Assembly (NCBI RefSeq): GCF_005938385.1
Contig: NZ_VCRA01000006.1
Location: forward strand, 248,001 to 312,000
Direction: 5' to 3'
Length of the DNA stretch: 64,000 nt
From: Paenibacillus mesophilus
GTDB taxonomy: Bacteria; Bacillota; Bacilli; Paenibacillales; NBRC-103111
Shown here: in pieces, positions 7,508-16,299 of the stretch
How positions within the stretch are numbered: the first letter of the stretch is position 1
Layout: each line of letters starts with the position of its first letter
Notes under the pieces: generated by a model
What the model was told of the DNA's origin: nothing
Seen by the model: only the letters and a program-made list of their open reading frames with translations
Database searches by the model: none
Position numbers and translations under genes: made by a program

Positions 7508-8518
7508 TCACAAATCAAATACCTCTTCTACTTCTCTCTCAAAATCAGTACAATGTGTAAGGTCTATACTGTAGCTAACATGGGATATTCCCTTTGGGAG
7601 ATCTTCCTGTAATATTCTTGGGAAGTTCGCCGCGGCTTCATATACCTCTACTTTATCTACAAAAAAGAAATCATCGGTATAATCATTTTCTTTAAATCTT
7701 AAATCCTCAAGAAGGTCATTAAACTTTAATAACATGCGGTCTGAGCGGCTTGCAATTTTTTTGCGAACCTCATTAACAAGGGAATGTAGAGAAATGCCAT
7801 GAGTTTTGCTTGGTTCTATAAAGCAAACATAGAGATATATACTAGTAACTGCATTGGTCAACCTTAACTGATTTTCGTTTGAAATTTTAATTGTCTTGTT
7901 TAACTTATTTAATGCCGTTTTAATCTCTACACCGCGTTTAGAATGCTTAAAGTCAATTCGACCACTAGTTGGACCTTCCCATTGTTCAATTATAAGTGGC
8001 GGAGAAGTTGGAAACCGGTTAAGCCAATCCTGTATATACCACAGTTCCCCAAAAAGCCCCCGTTGCTGTTCTTCGGTTAGTTTACGGTAACCGCCTTTTT
8101 GAAAAAATACACGCCATCTCTCAAGCACCTTGTATATTACCGAAAATATCGATTCATTCTGTTCCCTTAACAGCAAATGATCCACGACATTCTGCAGTAC
8201 AACTTCAAATATCTCTGTACCATGTTCAGCCTCTTGCCTCAATACAAGAAAATAATGGCCCCTCAATAAAGCCACTTTTTCGTAATACTCAATTTGAATA
8301 GATAAACCTCGCCATTTTGGAAGTGCCTTAAGCTGATCTGTCTCCCAAGATTCAAAACCCAAATCAATATACAACTGCCTAGTCATACTTGCAGTATCTA
8401 CACCTGCAAAAAGTATAGGATTTTCAGCCGTTAGGACCCTCAATTTGTATACTTCTTGCTGAGATTGGTTGTTTATTTCATTAATCATCTGCTCATATTC
8501 TAATTTAAGATTCAGCAT
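7508..8518 (-). CDS. PD-(D/E)XK-motif protein
   Basis: 336 residues of a family regularly found with Z1 and AIPR genes. The nuclease-like core is GLFGELWYI (about 150-158), then GRIDF and VEIKT (about 186-200), giving the D...E-x-K catalytic pattern of restriction-endonuclease-fold enzymes. The preceding GELW helix with a conserved Glu fits that fold. Start ATG 8518 has AAGGAAG nine bases upstream and follows the Z1 stop by 31 bp. The likely job is DNA cleavage directed by the Z1/GHKL partners and restrained by the linked methyltransferase; this is inferred from context. Confidence 0.8.
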   Translation of the reverse strand: MLNLKLEYEQMINEINNQSQQEVYKLRVLTAENPILFAGVDTASMTRQLYIDLGFESWETDQLKALPKWRGLSIQIEYYEKVALLRGHYFLVLRQEAEHGTEIFEVVLQNVVDHLLLREQNESIFSVIYKVLERWRVFFQKGGYRKLTEEQQRGLFGELWYIQDWLNRFPTSPPLIIEQWEGPTSGRIDFKHSKRGVEIKTALNKLNKTIKISNENQLRLTNAVTSIYLYVCFIEPSKTHGISLHSLVNEVRKKIASRSDRMLLKFNDLLEDLRFKENDYTDDFFFVDKVEVYEAAANFPRILQEDLPKGISHVSYSIDLTHCTDFEREVEEVFDL

Positions 8519-8549
8519 TCAGCACATCTTCCTTACTATATGAGAATTC

Positions 8550-11204
8550 TTACTTAATAGTTTTGTTTACTTCATAAATCTTAGAATCATCTAAAACTGA
8601 ATCAGGAAACGAGATTCCGATTCCAATCGGTACCATGTTCTCACAAAAGGCAAATCCTAAGTCGTCAAATACTTTTACTTTAGGGTGAAGCGGGTAAATA
8701 AGAAGCATCCCATTTTCATTTGGTCTCAGTTTTCTAATCTCTTGCTTGTCTTTCATATTCTTTATTTCAGCATGATCGAGATCAATAAATTCCTGCCGCG
8801 AAGCAACTATAGCCCGTATATCAATTTTCGCCTGTCCTTGATTGTTATACTCTTCCGCATTAACACCACGAACTACAGCTGAGCCAATCTTTAATGTCCC
8901 AAGACGTACTGGAAACTTCTCAAGACCACTCTTATCGCTTGGATCTCCTTCAACTACTGCTACGGTCCAATATAATAGCTCTCCAATATCATTAACTTGC
9001 TGAATATAATTTACAATCTTGGTGCTATCAACTTTATCAGCCCCTTGGCTGGTTTTATATTCAGATAAGAATGTTAATACTTTATCGACGCCAACTTTCT
9101 GAGCCATGTAGTAACCCGTTTTCCCCGAGCCTATACGTGTCTTTTTGAAATCGGAGGATAATTTATTTATTAAAGTCTCTGTTACTTTTATATTGCGAGA
9201 AAAAAAAGATTCCTTGTTCTCATATATACGTGTTTGCTGCAGGGTCAGCCTATAAATTACATTTGTTATAGAGGCATTTCTCATTTTTAACGGACTTGTT
9301 AATGTCATAGTTGGATGACTCAGCATTTTTACTGCGTATTCCAATGGTGTCTTTTTTGCTTTTGCCAGCCTATCAAATTCTCTCCGCAGTTCAATCATGG
9401 CAATGGCAAGATGTTCAAAATTAGAAGCAATCTCTGCGGTAGTGTAGATTCTGCATAAGTCCATATATCCTTTTCGATATCCAAACCAGCGTCCCATCTG
9501 CATTAATGTATCGTACATTAACGAATTCCTAAAATAGTAGGTTATGCTGAGTCCCTCAAGCGTAAGTCCACGTGATAGCTTGTCTCCGCCAACTGCGATT
9601 ACGTTTAAACCGTCCTCTTTATATTGGTGATAGTCTAATGCATCTTTACTATTTCCATTTATTTCAAAAACACTGACTTTGTTAGAACTTTCCTTAAGCT
9701 CCTGATAAACCTCATCCCAGCTGAATTCTTTTAAGTCACCAGGCCATGCTTTGCTTGTTGGAATTATATCTCTCTCATAAAGCTCTTTAAGTGCGTTTAC
9801 AATCATACTATTTTCGTTATATTGAATTTGCGTAATAATTTCTTTGAATACTTTGTCAACACCGTCTTTTACACTCGACTGAACATCTTTAAAACGCGAG
9901 GTATGAATAAGCATTGAATTATGTTTGTTCCGCTGACCTCGCAGATTTCGTACAGCGATCGTTAAAAGAAATGCCAAGATCGATTCCTCCATCTGAGGAG
10001 GAACCTCTTCAAATTTATCAGCGTCACCTTTTGTTTTAATTCCAGTAAAGACTTCTATATCCGCATCCCTTAAAGGGCGAATTAAACTTGGGCGTGGATC
10101 GTCTGCTTCTTCTTCAACATTAAAGAATTCTTCTGGACCACAGTATTCTTTAGGTTTGGGGAGCCCAACAAGAAAATCCTTTGGGTAAAGATCCTTTCCT
10201 CCATCTTCCGTTTTGGCCTCAGCACTAATTAATAAATTTGCAAAGGGCGTCGCTGTATAACCCACATAACATCTCCTGTCGAATACCTCCAATATCTGCC
10301 GTATTAGCTTATTAATAGTTTTTGGATCTTCATCCTTGGAAGTATCAACCGATGCCTGATCTGCTTCATCATCAATAATTAAAACAGGAATATCTAAACT
10401 AAATAACTTCTTCTGGTATTCGAGCTGATTTTTCAGCGACTCCAGAACAATACTATTCTTTTTAACAACCATAAGAGTTTTTTGATTCAAATTAAAAATA
10501 CCGCTTGGTTCAGACGAGATATCACGTTCCACAGTAGTCCAAGAAGAAATAATATGATTAGGTGTATTTGCATAGATTTGGGCAACTCCAACCGGTTTTC
10601 CAGTCTTATCGACTCTGCTGCCAATGACTTCTTCATCTAATCTTAACTGTGTCTGGGCCCGGAGGTCATTATGTACCCCTGATAATACAATTACCAACTT
10701 ATATCCAATATCGTAAGCTTTATTAATTAACCCTGTGAAGTTGGCAGTTTTCCCAGATTGCACATATCCTAAAACAAGCCCACGCTTGTCAAAAGGATAA
10801 ATATCCTCTGGGTTACCCAAGGATCGCATGATTTCGTTTGTTGAATCATCAATGGAGTCAACGGCCTCTTGATCCCAATTCTTGACTCTGATTAAATAGT
10901 CTCTGTAACGGGTCCAAAAAAAAGCTCCAAAGAGTAATTTGGGGCTGTACCAATTTCTATCTTCTTCTGAACGTAATACAGGTGTTTTTATGATGTCAAA
11001 ACCAACATTAAATTTCATATACATTTCTAACGACCACTGCTCAACCAAACTTTCTCCTATGTTTTGACCTTGAATAACGAGCTTCGAAAATTCTAATGCC
11101 TTCTCAGCTGCTTTCTCTTGGCTGGGCAAAACAGACTTCAAATTCATATAATTAGTCGCAAAAGTGTGTTCAAATAACTTTTTCGCCTCATTCATGACTG
11201 ACAT
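8550..11204 (-). CDS. Z1-domain superfamily II helicase/ATPase
   Basis: 884 residues. Walker A GYVQSGKT (146-153), DDEAD Walker B box (278-282), GYTATPFA motif III (315-322), and near the middle GGDKLSRGLTLEG and MQMGRWFGYR, the hallmark helicase C-terminal motifs of Z1 proteins. These ATPases are known from multi-gene defence loci with MutL-like and AIPR partners. The start overlaps the upstream GHKL gene by 17 bases (ATG 11204, or ATG 11195 with a better-spaced GAGG), so translation is coupled. Cytosolic, presumably translocating on DNA. Confident of the domain; substrate unknown. Confidence 0.92.
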   Translation of the reverse strand: MSVMNEAKKLFEHTFATNYMNLKSVLPSQEKAAEKALEFSKLVIQGQNIGESLVEQWSLEMYMKFNVGFDIIKTPVLRSEEDRNWYSPKLLFGAFFWTRYRDYLIRVKNWDQEAVDSIDDSTNEIMRSLGNPEDIYPFDKRGLVLGYVQSGKTANFTGLINKAYDIGYKLVIVLSGVHNDLRAQTQLRLDEEVIGSRVDKTGKPVGVAQIYANTPNHIISSWTTVERDISSEPSGIFNLNQKTLMVVKKNSIVLESLKNQLEYQKKLFSLDIPVLIIDDEADQASVDTSKDEDPKTINKLIRQILEVFDRRCYVGYTATPFANLLISAEAKTEDGGKDLYPKDFLVGLPKPKEYCGPEEFFNVEEEADDPRPSLIRPLRDADIEVFTGIKTKGDADKFEEVPPQMEESILAFLLTIAVRNLRGQRNKHNSMLIHTSRFKDVQSSVKDGVDKVFKEIITQIQYNENSMIVNALKELYERDIIPTSKAWPGDLKEFSWDEVYQELKESSNKVSVFEINGNSKDALDYHQYKEDGLNVIAVGGDKLSRGLTLEGLSITYYFRNSLMYDTLMQMGRWFGYRKGYMDLCRIYTTAEIASNFEHLAIAMIELRREFDRLAKAKKTPLEYAVKMLSHPTMTLTSPLKMRNASITNVIYRLTLQQTRIYENKESFFSRNIKVTETLINKLSSDFKKTRIGSGKTGYYMAQKVGVDKVLTFLSEYKTSQGADKVDSTKIVNYIQQVNDIGELLYWTVAVVEGDPSDKSGLEKFPVRLGTLKIGSAVVRGVNAEEYNNQGQAKIDIRAIVASRQEFIDLDHAEIKNMKDKQEIRKLRPNENGMLLIYPLHPKVKVFDDLGFAFCENMVPIGIGISFPDSVLDDSKIYEVNKTIK

Positions 11205-12663
11205 TCGCCTCTTCTATAATTGATTTCAACGTTTTGCGATTTAAACCATCAAAAGCAGGTTGAGTAACAAGTGCATCTATCAACTGCTGCATATTTTGTA
11301 CAACTTGAAGTTTAATTAAGGTAGAAGCAAACTGGATCACTAACTCTTTCATGGCATCGGTAACTATTTGAATTGATTCTTCCTCTACTTTGGGTGAATC
11401 GGTTATATTACTGGGTGACCCCAACTGAACAAACTTTAAATACAAGTTAAGCAGCTTCGAAGTTTCATCATCTATTTTTTCCTGTATTTCTGATAAAATA
11501 GGGTGATTTCTATTTAATACAAATTGCTGCCCTTCATCGCTACCTGATAACTCCCAAGTATTGAGACTCCCTTTGAAGGTTTGACTAGGATGGGATCCTT
11601 GAGTCCGATAATAAAAGACATCGCGCGAAATTTTACGAACAAATCTTGCAATTGTTTCAAGTCTTGTTTTTGCATTATCTGGAGGAATAACTGCAGACTT
11701 TTTAATATCTACCTGCCAATCTTCATCTGCAGCATTTGGTAAATCGATTCGTACTCTTGCCAGTTGGGATGAAGTATCCTTTTGAAACATCCCCAACCAA
11801 TCTCCATAATGCAGCAACCTATTCTCACGATATATATAAAAGCCTTGATGATCTCTCCATCCTCTGCTGCCCCCTGCCCTTTTGTATTCCATTTCATTTA
11901 AGAATGAAGCATGAGGAAGAACATAATATTTTACTTTAATTTTGTTTCCATTTATGTTTAGAACCTGTGTTTCACCTTCCAGAGTAGAAGGGTGTTTAAC
12001 CATAAAAGGATCCCAGGGATCTAGCTCGTTTCCATTTAGGATAACCTGAACCTTACCGTTTTCTATTATTGAATGAAAGACAAACTCTAAGTGATGATGT
12101 ATACGACGGACTTTGGCATAAAAACTGCTTTCATGTATCGTGTTTACGCCTCCCGCTCCCATAAACCGATCCAACTTATCAATACATATTACTGTGCCGC
12201 TATCTCCTTCAAAATCGCACATGAACTGCCTAACTTCATCCGGAATTGCCGTAAACAGCTGCCATTCATTGCATTGGGAGACATGATCTAGATCCCAACA
12301 GCGCTGCGCATAAATCCCATTATGTTTGGTAAGAACACTCAAGCGCTTACCTAGAGAAAATGAGGCTGTCTTCAGCCCCATACCAAATCTTCCGAGTTCA
12401 TTTGGCTGCCTATCTGCACGCGGGTCTTTGGAACCAATATTCATTGCAGCTTGAAGCGTATCTTCATTCATTCCATGACCATTATCCGCAATAATTATGG
12501 CACCATCGTTTCCAAAACACTTAAATAGGAGAATGATTTTAGTCGCTTTTGCATCAAGGCTGTTATCAATCAGATCTGCTATTGCAGTCCCTGCATTATA
12601 CCCTAGAGAACGAAGTGCATGGATAACAGGGGTAGCTGATGGCTGAGATATAACTATACTCAT
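11188..12663 (-). CDS. GHKL (MutL/Hsp90-like) ATPase of the Z1 system
   Basis: 491 residues from ATG 12663, chosen because TAGGAG lies eight bases upstream; the longer frame to 12771 has no RBS and runs into a terminator. The N-terminal GHKL fold shows DLIDNSLDAKA (N box, 30-40), IIADNGHGM (57-65, ATP-contacting Asp/Gly) and LGRFGMGLKTAS (90-101, ATP lid). The rest is a middle domain with NAADEDWQVDIKKS and a helical C-terminus. Resembles MutL-type ATPases that dimerise on ATP. First gene of the four-gene operon ending at 5651 and overlaps the Z1 start. Confidence 0.88.
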   Translation of the reverse strand: MSIVISQPSATPVIHALRSLGYNAGTAIADLIDNSLDAKATKIILLFKCFGNDGAIIIADNGHGMNEDTLQAAMNIGSKDPRADRQPNELGRFGMGLKTASFSLGKRLSVLTKHNGIYAQRCWDLDHVSQCNEWQLFTAIPDEVRQFMCDFEGDSGTVICIDKLDRFMGAGGVNTIHESSFYAKVRRIHHHLEFVFHSIIENGKVQVILNGNELDPWDPFMVKHPSTLEGETQVLNINGNKIKVKYYVLPHASFLNEMEYKRAGGSRGWRDHQGFYIYRENRLLHYGDWLGMFQKDTSSQLARVRIDLPNAADEDWQVDIKKSAVIPPDNAKTRLETIARFVRKISRDVFYYRTQGSHPSQTFKGSLNTWELSGSDEGQQFVLNRNHPILSEIQEKIDDETSKLLNLYLKFVQLGSPSNITDSPKVEEESIQIVTDAMKELVIQFASTLIKLQVVQNMQQLIDALVTQPAFDGLNRKTLKSIIEEANVSHE

Positions 12664-12770
12664 AGTGGGTACTCCTAGGTTTAAATAAATATTTCCGATT
12701 ATTATATATACAGCAATATTCGACATAGAAGACCTATATCCTTTATGTAACAACGATATCCTTTTTTTCA

Positions 12771-12807
12771 AAATAAAAGAGCCTCCTACTCAATGAGCAG
12801 AGACTCT
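12771..12807 (-). terminator. terminator between methyltransferase and GHKL gene
   Basis: Arms 12778-12785 and 12800-12807 pair (AGAGTCTC / GAGGCTCT with one G-U), followed on the minus strand by TTTTATTTT. It lies five bases after the methyltransferase stop, so the methylase and the downstream GHKL-Z1 operon can be expressed separately. Confidence 0.7.
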
Positions 12808-12811
12808 AAGC

Positions 12812-14518
12812 TTAAACGATAGCTGTTTCTTGCGGCGATATTAAATTTTTCAATGTATCTTGAACATCTACTCCCAGGTATTTTAATACCTGTTCAGCCA
12901 CTGCCCTGCCCAAAAGTGGAGGGACAGCATTTCCAATCTGCTGATACTGTGAATCTTTAGAACCTTCAAAAACAAAATCATCAGGGAAAGTTTGAAGTCG
13001 CGCTGCTTCCCTAATACTTATTGCTCGATTTTTACGCGGATGTATCCACATTGACTTTCGAACATTCAAAACAGTCCCAGAAGGAGCTCGATAATCAAGT
13101 CTCAGATATACAGTATTTTGAGTTCTACCCGGATCAGAATATGTTTGTTTGTAGGATTCGTCTAGATCGTGAAAATTTTGACCTGGCTCCAGTGCTTTAA
13201 ATCTTTCCAAGGCCGTATCAGTCGTTTCCGTCATAACATGGTTATGAATTGTACTAGTAGTTCCACGCAAATACTGAAGAAGCGGGTTACAACTATTAAG
13301 AAGTGGTTTATTAATAGGTCGATTCCCTTCCATTACTGTAAATGGTTCATTTTCCTCAAGATCTCCAATAGCATCCTGCACTTTATAAAACTGATCTGGA
13401 TCCTTAATAATCGAATCCGGAAGGACTACAGAATTATCTCCTACGAAATCTGTTTTAACTCCGATAAGAACGAGGCGCTCTCGAAGCTGCGGCGCACCGA
13501 AATGAGCAGCATTTATGATATGATCTTCATTTATTACATAACCAAGGCTCTTAAATTTAGAGAGTAAGTAATTCATTACACCATACGTCTGCACACTAAC
13601 ACAAACATGCTTATGATCGAGTAAAATATCGACTATCTCAATGTTATTGAATTGAATTTCGCTCATCTTCATCAGGACTTTTTGAACTTCAATGATTTCA
13701 TTTAAAATTAAAAACAAATCGTTTCGGGATGAATCGGCAAGCTCTTTACTCGATAATAAACCCCCAAGCTTCAGCCACAGTTCTTCATAAGCAGTACTCC
13801 AATAACTGTTATGCTGTTCTTTCCATTTCAACAATGTTTTCTGTAAGGCATTTTGAGCTTTTGCAATATATATATGAGCCTCTTTCTCTTTTCTACTTAT
13901 ATGACTTATCTTAGAAAACAAATTCTTATCATTAATTATAAATGGAGACAAATCAATGTTGTTTTCAATGCAGTTCCTTAGAAAACAAACAAGATCATAA
14001 GATAAATTATTCTGTTTTCCTAAAATAACTTTGTCAGGTATTAATTCTATTCCTAAGTCCTCCACAATCTCTTTCTGATCTTTTGATGAGTAGAAAAATT
14101 TATGTTTATCTGATTTCATAGCCTTGACGTTTTCCATTACAAAGGCATCCGGTTCCAATTCTTTTATAGCTCTGACATATTCCTTTACTAATTGATTATT
14201 AGTTGAAATGAGCTCTGACTTCTGTCGGTTTGCATTTGAAAATCCTTGACAAGGTGGCCCACCAAAAACAAGATCTATCTTCTGCCAATCATCTTTTATC
14301 TTTCGAAAGCTAACTTTTCTGATATCCTTGTGATACCCAATAGCTCTTCCATCACTCTCATGATTATAACGATTATGATTCCTTATATATGTTTTCTGGG
14401 CAGACTCATTGTTCTCCACCGCGGCCACAATTTTCACTTGACCTGTTTGTAAAAAACCTAAACTTAACCCACCAGCCCCGGAAAACAAATCGACCGCTAA
14501 CAGCTTTTTACTTTCCAT
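12812..14518 (-). CDS. DNA cytosine-5 methyltransferase (Z1-system methylase)
   Basis: 568 residues. Transfers methyl from SAM to C5 of cytosine in a target site. Motif I DLFSGAGGLSLGF, motif IV GPPCQGFSNANR with the catalytic Cys, motif VI MENVKAM, motif VIII QLRERLVLIG and motif X QQIGNAVPPLLG are all present in order, so it should be active. An unusually long insertion (about 180 residues) separates motifs VI and VIII. ATG 14518 is chosen with GGTGGGGAG upstream; GTG 14530 overlaps that site. It heads the locus containing GHKL, Z1, PD-(D/E)XK and AIPR genes but has its own terminator. Presumed to mark self DNA. Confidence 0.92.
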   Translation of the reverse strand: MESKKLLAVDLFSGAGGLSLGFLQTGQVKIVAAVENNESAQKTYIRNHNRYNHESDGRAIGYHKDIRKVSFRKIKDDWQKIDLVFGGPPCQGFSNANRQKSELISTNNQLVKEYVRAIKELEPDAFVMENVKAMKSDKHKFFYSSKDQKEIVEDLGIELIPDKVILGKQNNLSYDLVCFLRNCIENNIDLSPFIINDKNLFSKISHISRKEKEAHIYIAKAQNALQKTLLKWKEQHNSYWSTAYEELWLKLGGLLSSKELADSSRNDLFLILNEIIEVQKVLMKMSEIQFNNIEIVDILLDHKHVCVSVQTYGVMNYLLSKFKSLGYVINEDHIINAAHFGAPQLRERLVLIGVKTDFVGDNSVVLPDSIIKDPDQFYKVQDAIGDLEENEPFTVMEGNRPINKPLLNSCNPLLQYLRGTTSTIHNHVMTETTDTALERFKALEPGQNFHDLDESYKQTYSDPGRTQNTVYLRLDYRAPSGTVLNVRKSMWIHPRKNRAISIREAARLQTFPDDFVFEGSKDSQYQQIGNAVPPLLGRAVAEQVLKYLGVDVQDTLKNLISPQETAIV

Positions 14519-14647
14519 TGTACTCCCCACCTTTTATTCACGAACGTATGTTCTATATAAGCAGCTTAACATTTCATAGATTATTTTTCAAGTGGCATCT
14601 CGTAAATTATTAGAATACAACATTTCGAAGGAACATGCTATACAAAA

Positions 14648-14687
14648 ATAATAATCCTACCCCTGTTTGTTGGGCAGGACTATTATT
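14648..14687 (-). terminator. terminator of the second methyltransferase operon
   Basis: Arms of about 16 bp (AATAATAATCCTACCC against GGGCAGGACTATTATT, one mismatch region) flank TGTTTGT-type loop sequence; on the minus strand the stem is followed by TTTTTG. It overlaps the stop of the 14686-15423 gene and separates the two methyltransferase loci. Confidence 0.75.
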
Positions 14688-15423
14688 ACATCAAAGTTTC
14701 GATTTTCTCTCTAATAAGTTCCTCTAAATCTTCTCGATCCAAGGTATCTAAGATTGTAACACCACCAAGCTGATTAATGTACATCATCAAGCTCCTAAAA
14801 TTCTCTCTATCAATAAATGAGGACTCCTGCTCTTTCTGTTTCAGTACTGAAAGCACTGCTTTAGTTATATCTGGATTCCTTGAGAAACTTCGTTCAAGAA
14901 GACTCTGGGCAATATCCAATTTAGAAAGAAGTACTTTCGTAAGTTCAAAGGGATCTTCTCTATTTTCATCGTAAGAAACATAGCCATACCACCATAAACG
15001 CGCTATTCCATTTCGGATTAAAGCTCTATCTCGATTGGCCATAAAGAAATAACGTTCTTTAATTGCCTCTTCCGGTTTATCTTTATCTAAATACGACTCC
15101 ACCGGCCATCTTTTCCTCATGTATTTCCAAAAGGTAGTGTGGGTTAAGTAAACCCATAATCTTTCATCTGTAGCTTGTAAAATTGAAAGTCCTTTCAAGG
15201 TAGTATATATTTTTTTTGTATTTTCAAAATCAAAATGGATTGTGCTGCTCTGCGGCATATGTAAATCTATATTCTCTATTCTGATTTTGGAAGGAAAGTT
15301 CCACGTGGTTGCTCCAAAATATTTATCAACCCAAACCTCCTCCCCTTTATATTTTTCGAGATTATTTATAATGTTAACTTTCAATTCCTCTAGGGAATTA
15401 TCACTAATATAACTTAATTCCAT
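14686..15423 (-). CDS. DUF6339-like protein
   Basis: 245 residues without membrane segments. The middle part ERLWVYLTHTTFWKYM and GIARLWWYGYVSYD matches my memory of DUF6339, an uncharacterised family found in restriction-like gene sets; no catalytic motif is visible. Rich in aromatic and charged residues, probably all-helical at the C-terminus. GAGGTG nine bases before ATG 15423 supports the start. Last gene of the methyltransferase-GHKL-unknown-DUF6339 run, 12 bp after the 300-aa gene's stop and immediately before a terminator, so it belongs to that operon. Confidence 0.7.
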   Translation of the reverse strand: MELSYISDNSLEELKVNIINNLEKYKGEEVWVDKYFGATTWNFPSKIRIENIDLHMPQSSTIHFDFENTKKIYTTLKGLSILQATDERLWVYLTHTTFWKYMRKRWPVESYLDKDKPEEAIKERYFFMANRDRALIRNGIARLWWYGYVSYDENREDPFELTKVLLSKLDIAQSLLERSFSRNPDITKAVLSVLKQKEQESSFIDRENFRSLMMYINQLGGVTILDTLDREDLEELIREKIETLM

Positions 15424-15435
15424 AAACCCGACACC

Positions 15436-16299
15436 TCAGTCTTCATCCTCAAAATTAACAAGAGCTAATAGCGAAGTATTAAGCGGTTCTCCGATAAGCT
15501 TTTGAGCAACAGCTAGAGTCGAGTCCGAAAAAGTACTTTTATTATCAATATCAATTCCTAACTCTTTAAGTCTGCTTCTAATCACTCTATACCATCGGCA
15601 CTCTTCAAGATCAAATTCCTGATCACCCGCGTTTTTAATTGTTTCTAATATAGATACTAACGCCGGCATTATAATTAACGAAGATAACAAAGGTTGTAGA
15701 TTTTGGTTTAAAGAAATCGTTTTATAGTGTTCAAAGTTGTCTTCAGATAGCTTAATTATAATTTTGTGACCGGAAGAATCCATGTCAAATGACGGCATAT
15801 TCTCGCCGCGGTTAGGCTGAACAGAAAAAATGGAAGGAATCCTTCTTAACGGATCATACTCTTTTTCTGCGAAGAACGTCCTTTCGGCGTCAATCGCTAA
15901 AACATCACCCTTTTTTACAAAAAAGGTGTGACCTTCATAATCCGGGTGAAATTCAGGTAATGAATAATGCTCTATATTTTCTGCAGCTAATATAAAAGAA
16001 CAGATCTGTACTTTTCCTTCTATTGAATCGGCAGGCAGCTGAAAGGTAAAAATGGGGTCAAACGATTTAAATATTTTACGATACCGTGTTGTCGAGCATT
16101 CAAAATGAAATGCGAAGCAGGCCTTTTTCTCTTCTATAAGCTGATTGATTCCATCACTACTGGTTATACATTGTGCCTCAAAGATATAGGTGTTTTGGGT
16201 CTTGCTGCTTTTAAGTGATGCCTGAAAATCGCTATCAATGACATCGTCCGCAAAATAAGATAAGACCGGATGTGGATATTGGCGATAGTTAATTTGCAT
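15436..16299 (-). CDS. unknown protein of the second methyltransferase/GHKL system
   Basis: 287 residues from ATG 16299, which overlaps the stop of the upstream GHKL gene by 11 bases; an upstream start at 16338 would lie wholly inside that gene and is unlikely. No family recognised. The N-terminal half is beta-rich, for example YIFEAQCITSS, CFAFHFECSTTRYRKIF and FTFQLPADSIEGKVQICSF, suggesting a sandwich or barrel, and the C-terminal 70 residues are helical. It has no obvious nuclease motif, so the system's cleavage activity is not located. Strict coupling to the GHKL gene suggests the two proteins form a complex. Confidence 0.75.
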   Translation of the reverse strand: MQINYRQYPHPVLSYFADDVIDSDFQASLKSSKTQNTYIFEAQCITSSDGINQLIEEKKACFAFHFECSTTRYRKIFKSFDPIFTFQLPADSIEGKVQICSFILAAENIEHYSLPEFHPDYEGHTFFVKKGDVLAIDAERTFFAEKEYDPLRRIPSIFSVQPNRGENMPSFDMDSSGHKIIIKLSEDNFEHYKTISLNQNLQPLLSSLIIMPALVSILETIKNAGDQEFDLEECRWYRVIRSRLKELGIDIDNKSTFSDSTLAVAQKLIGEPLNTSLLALVNFEDED

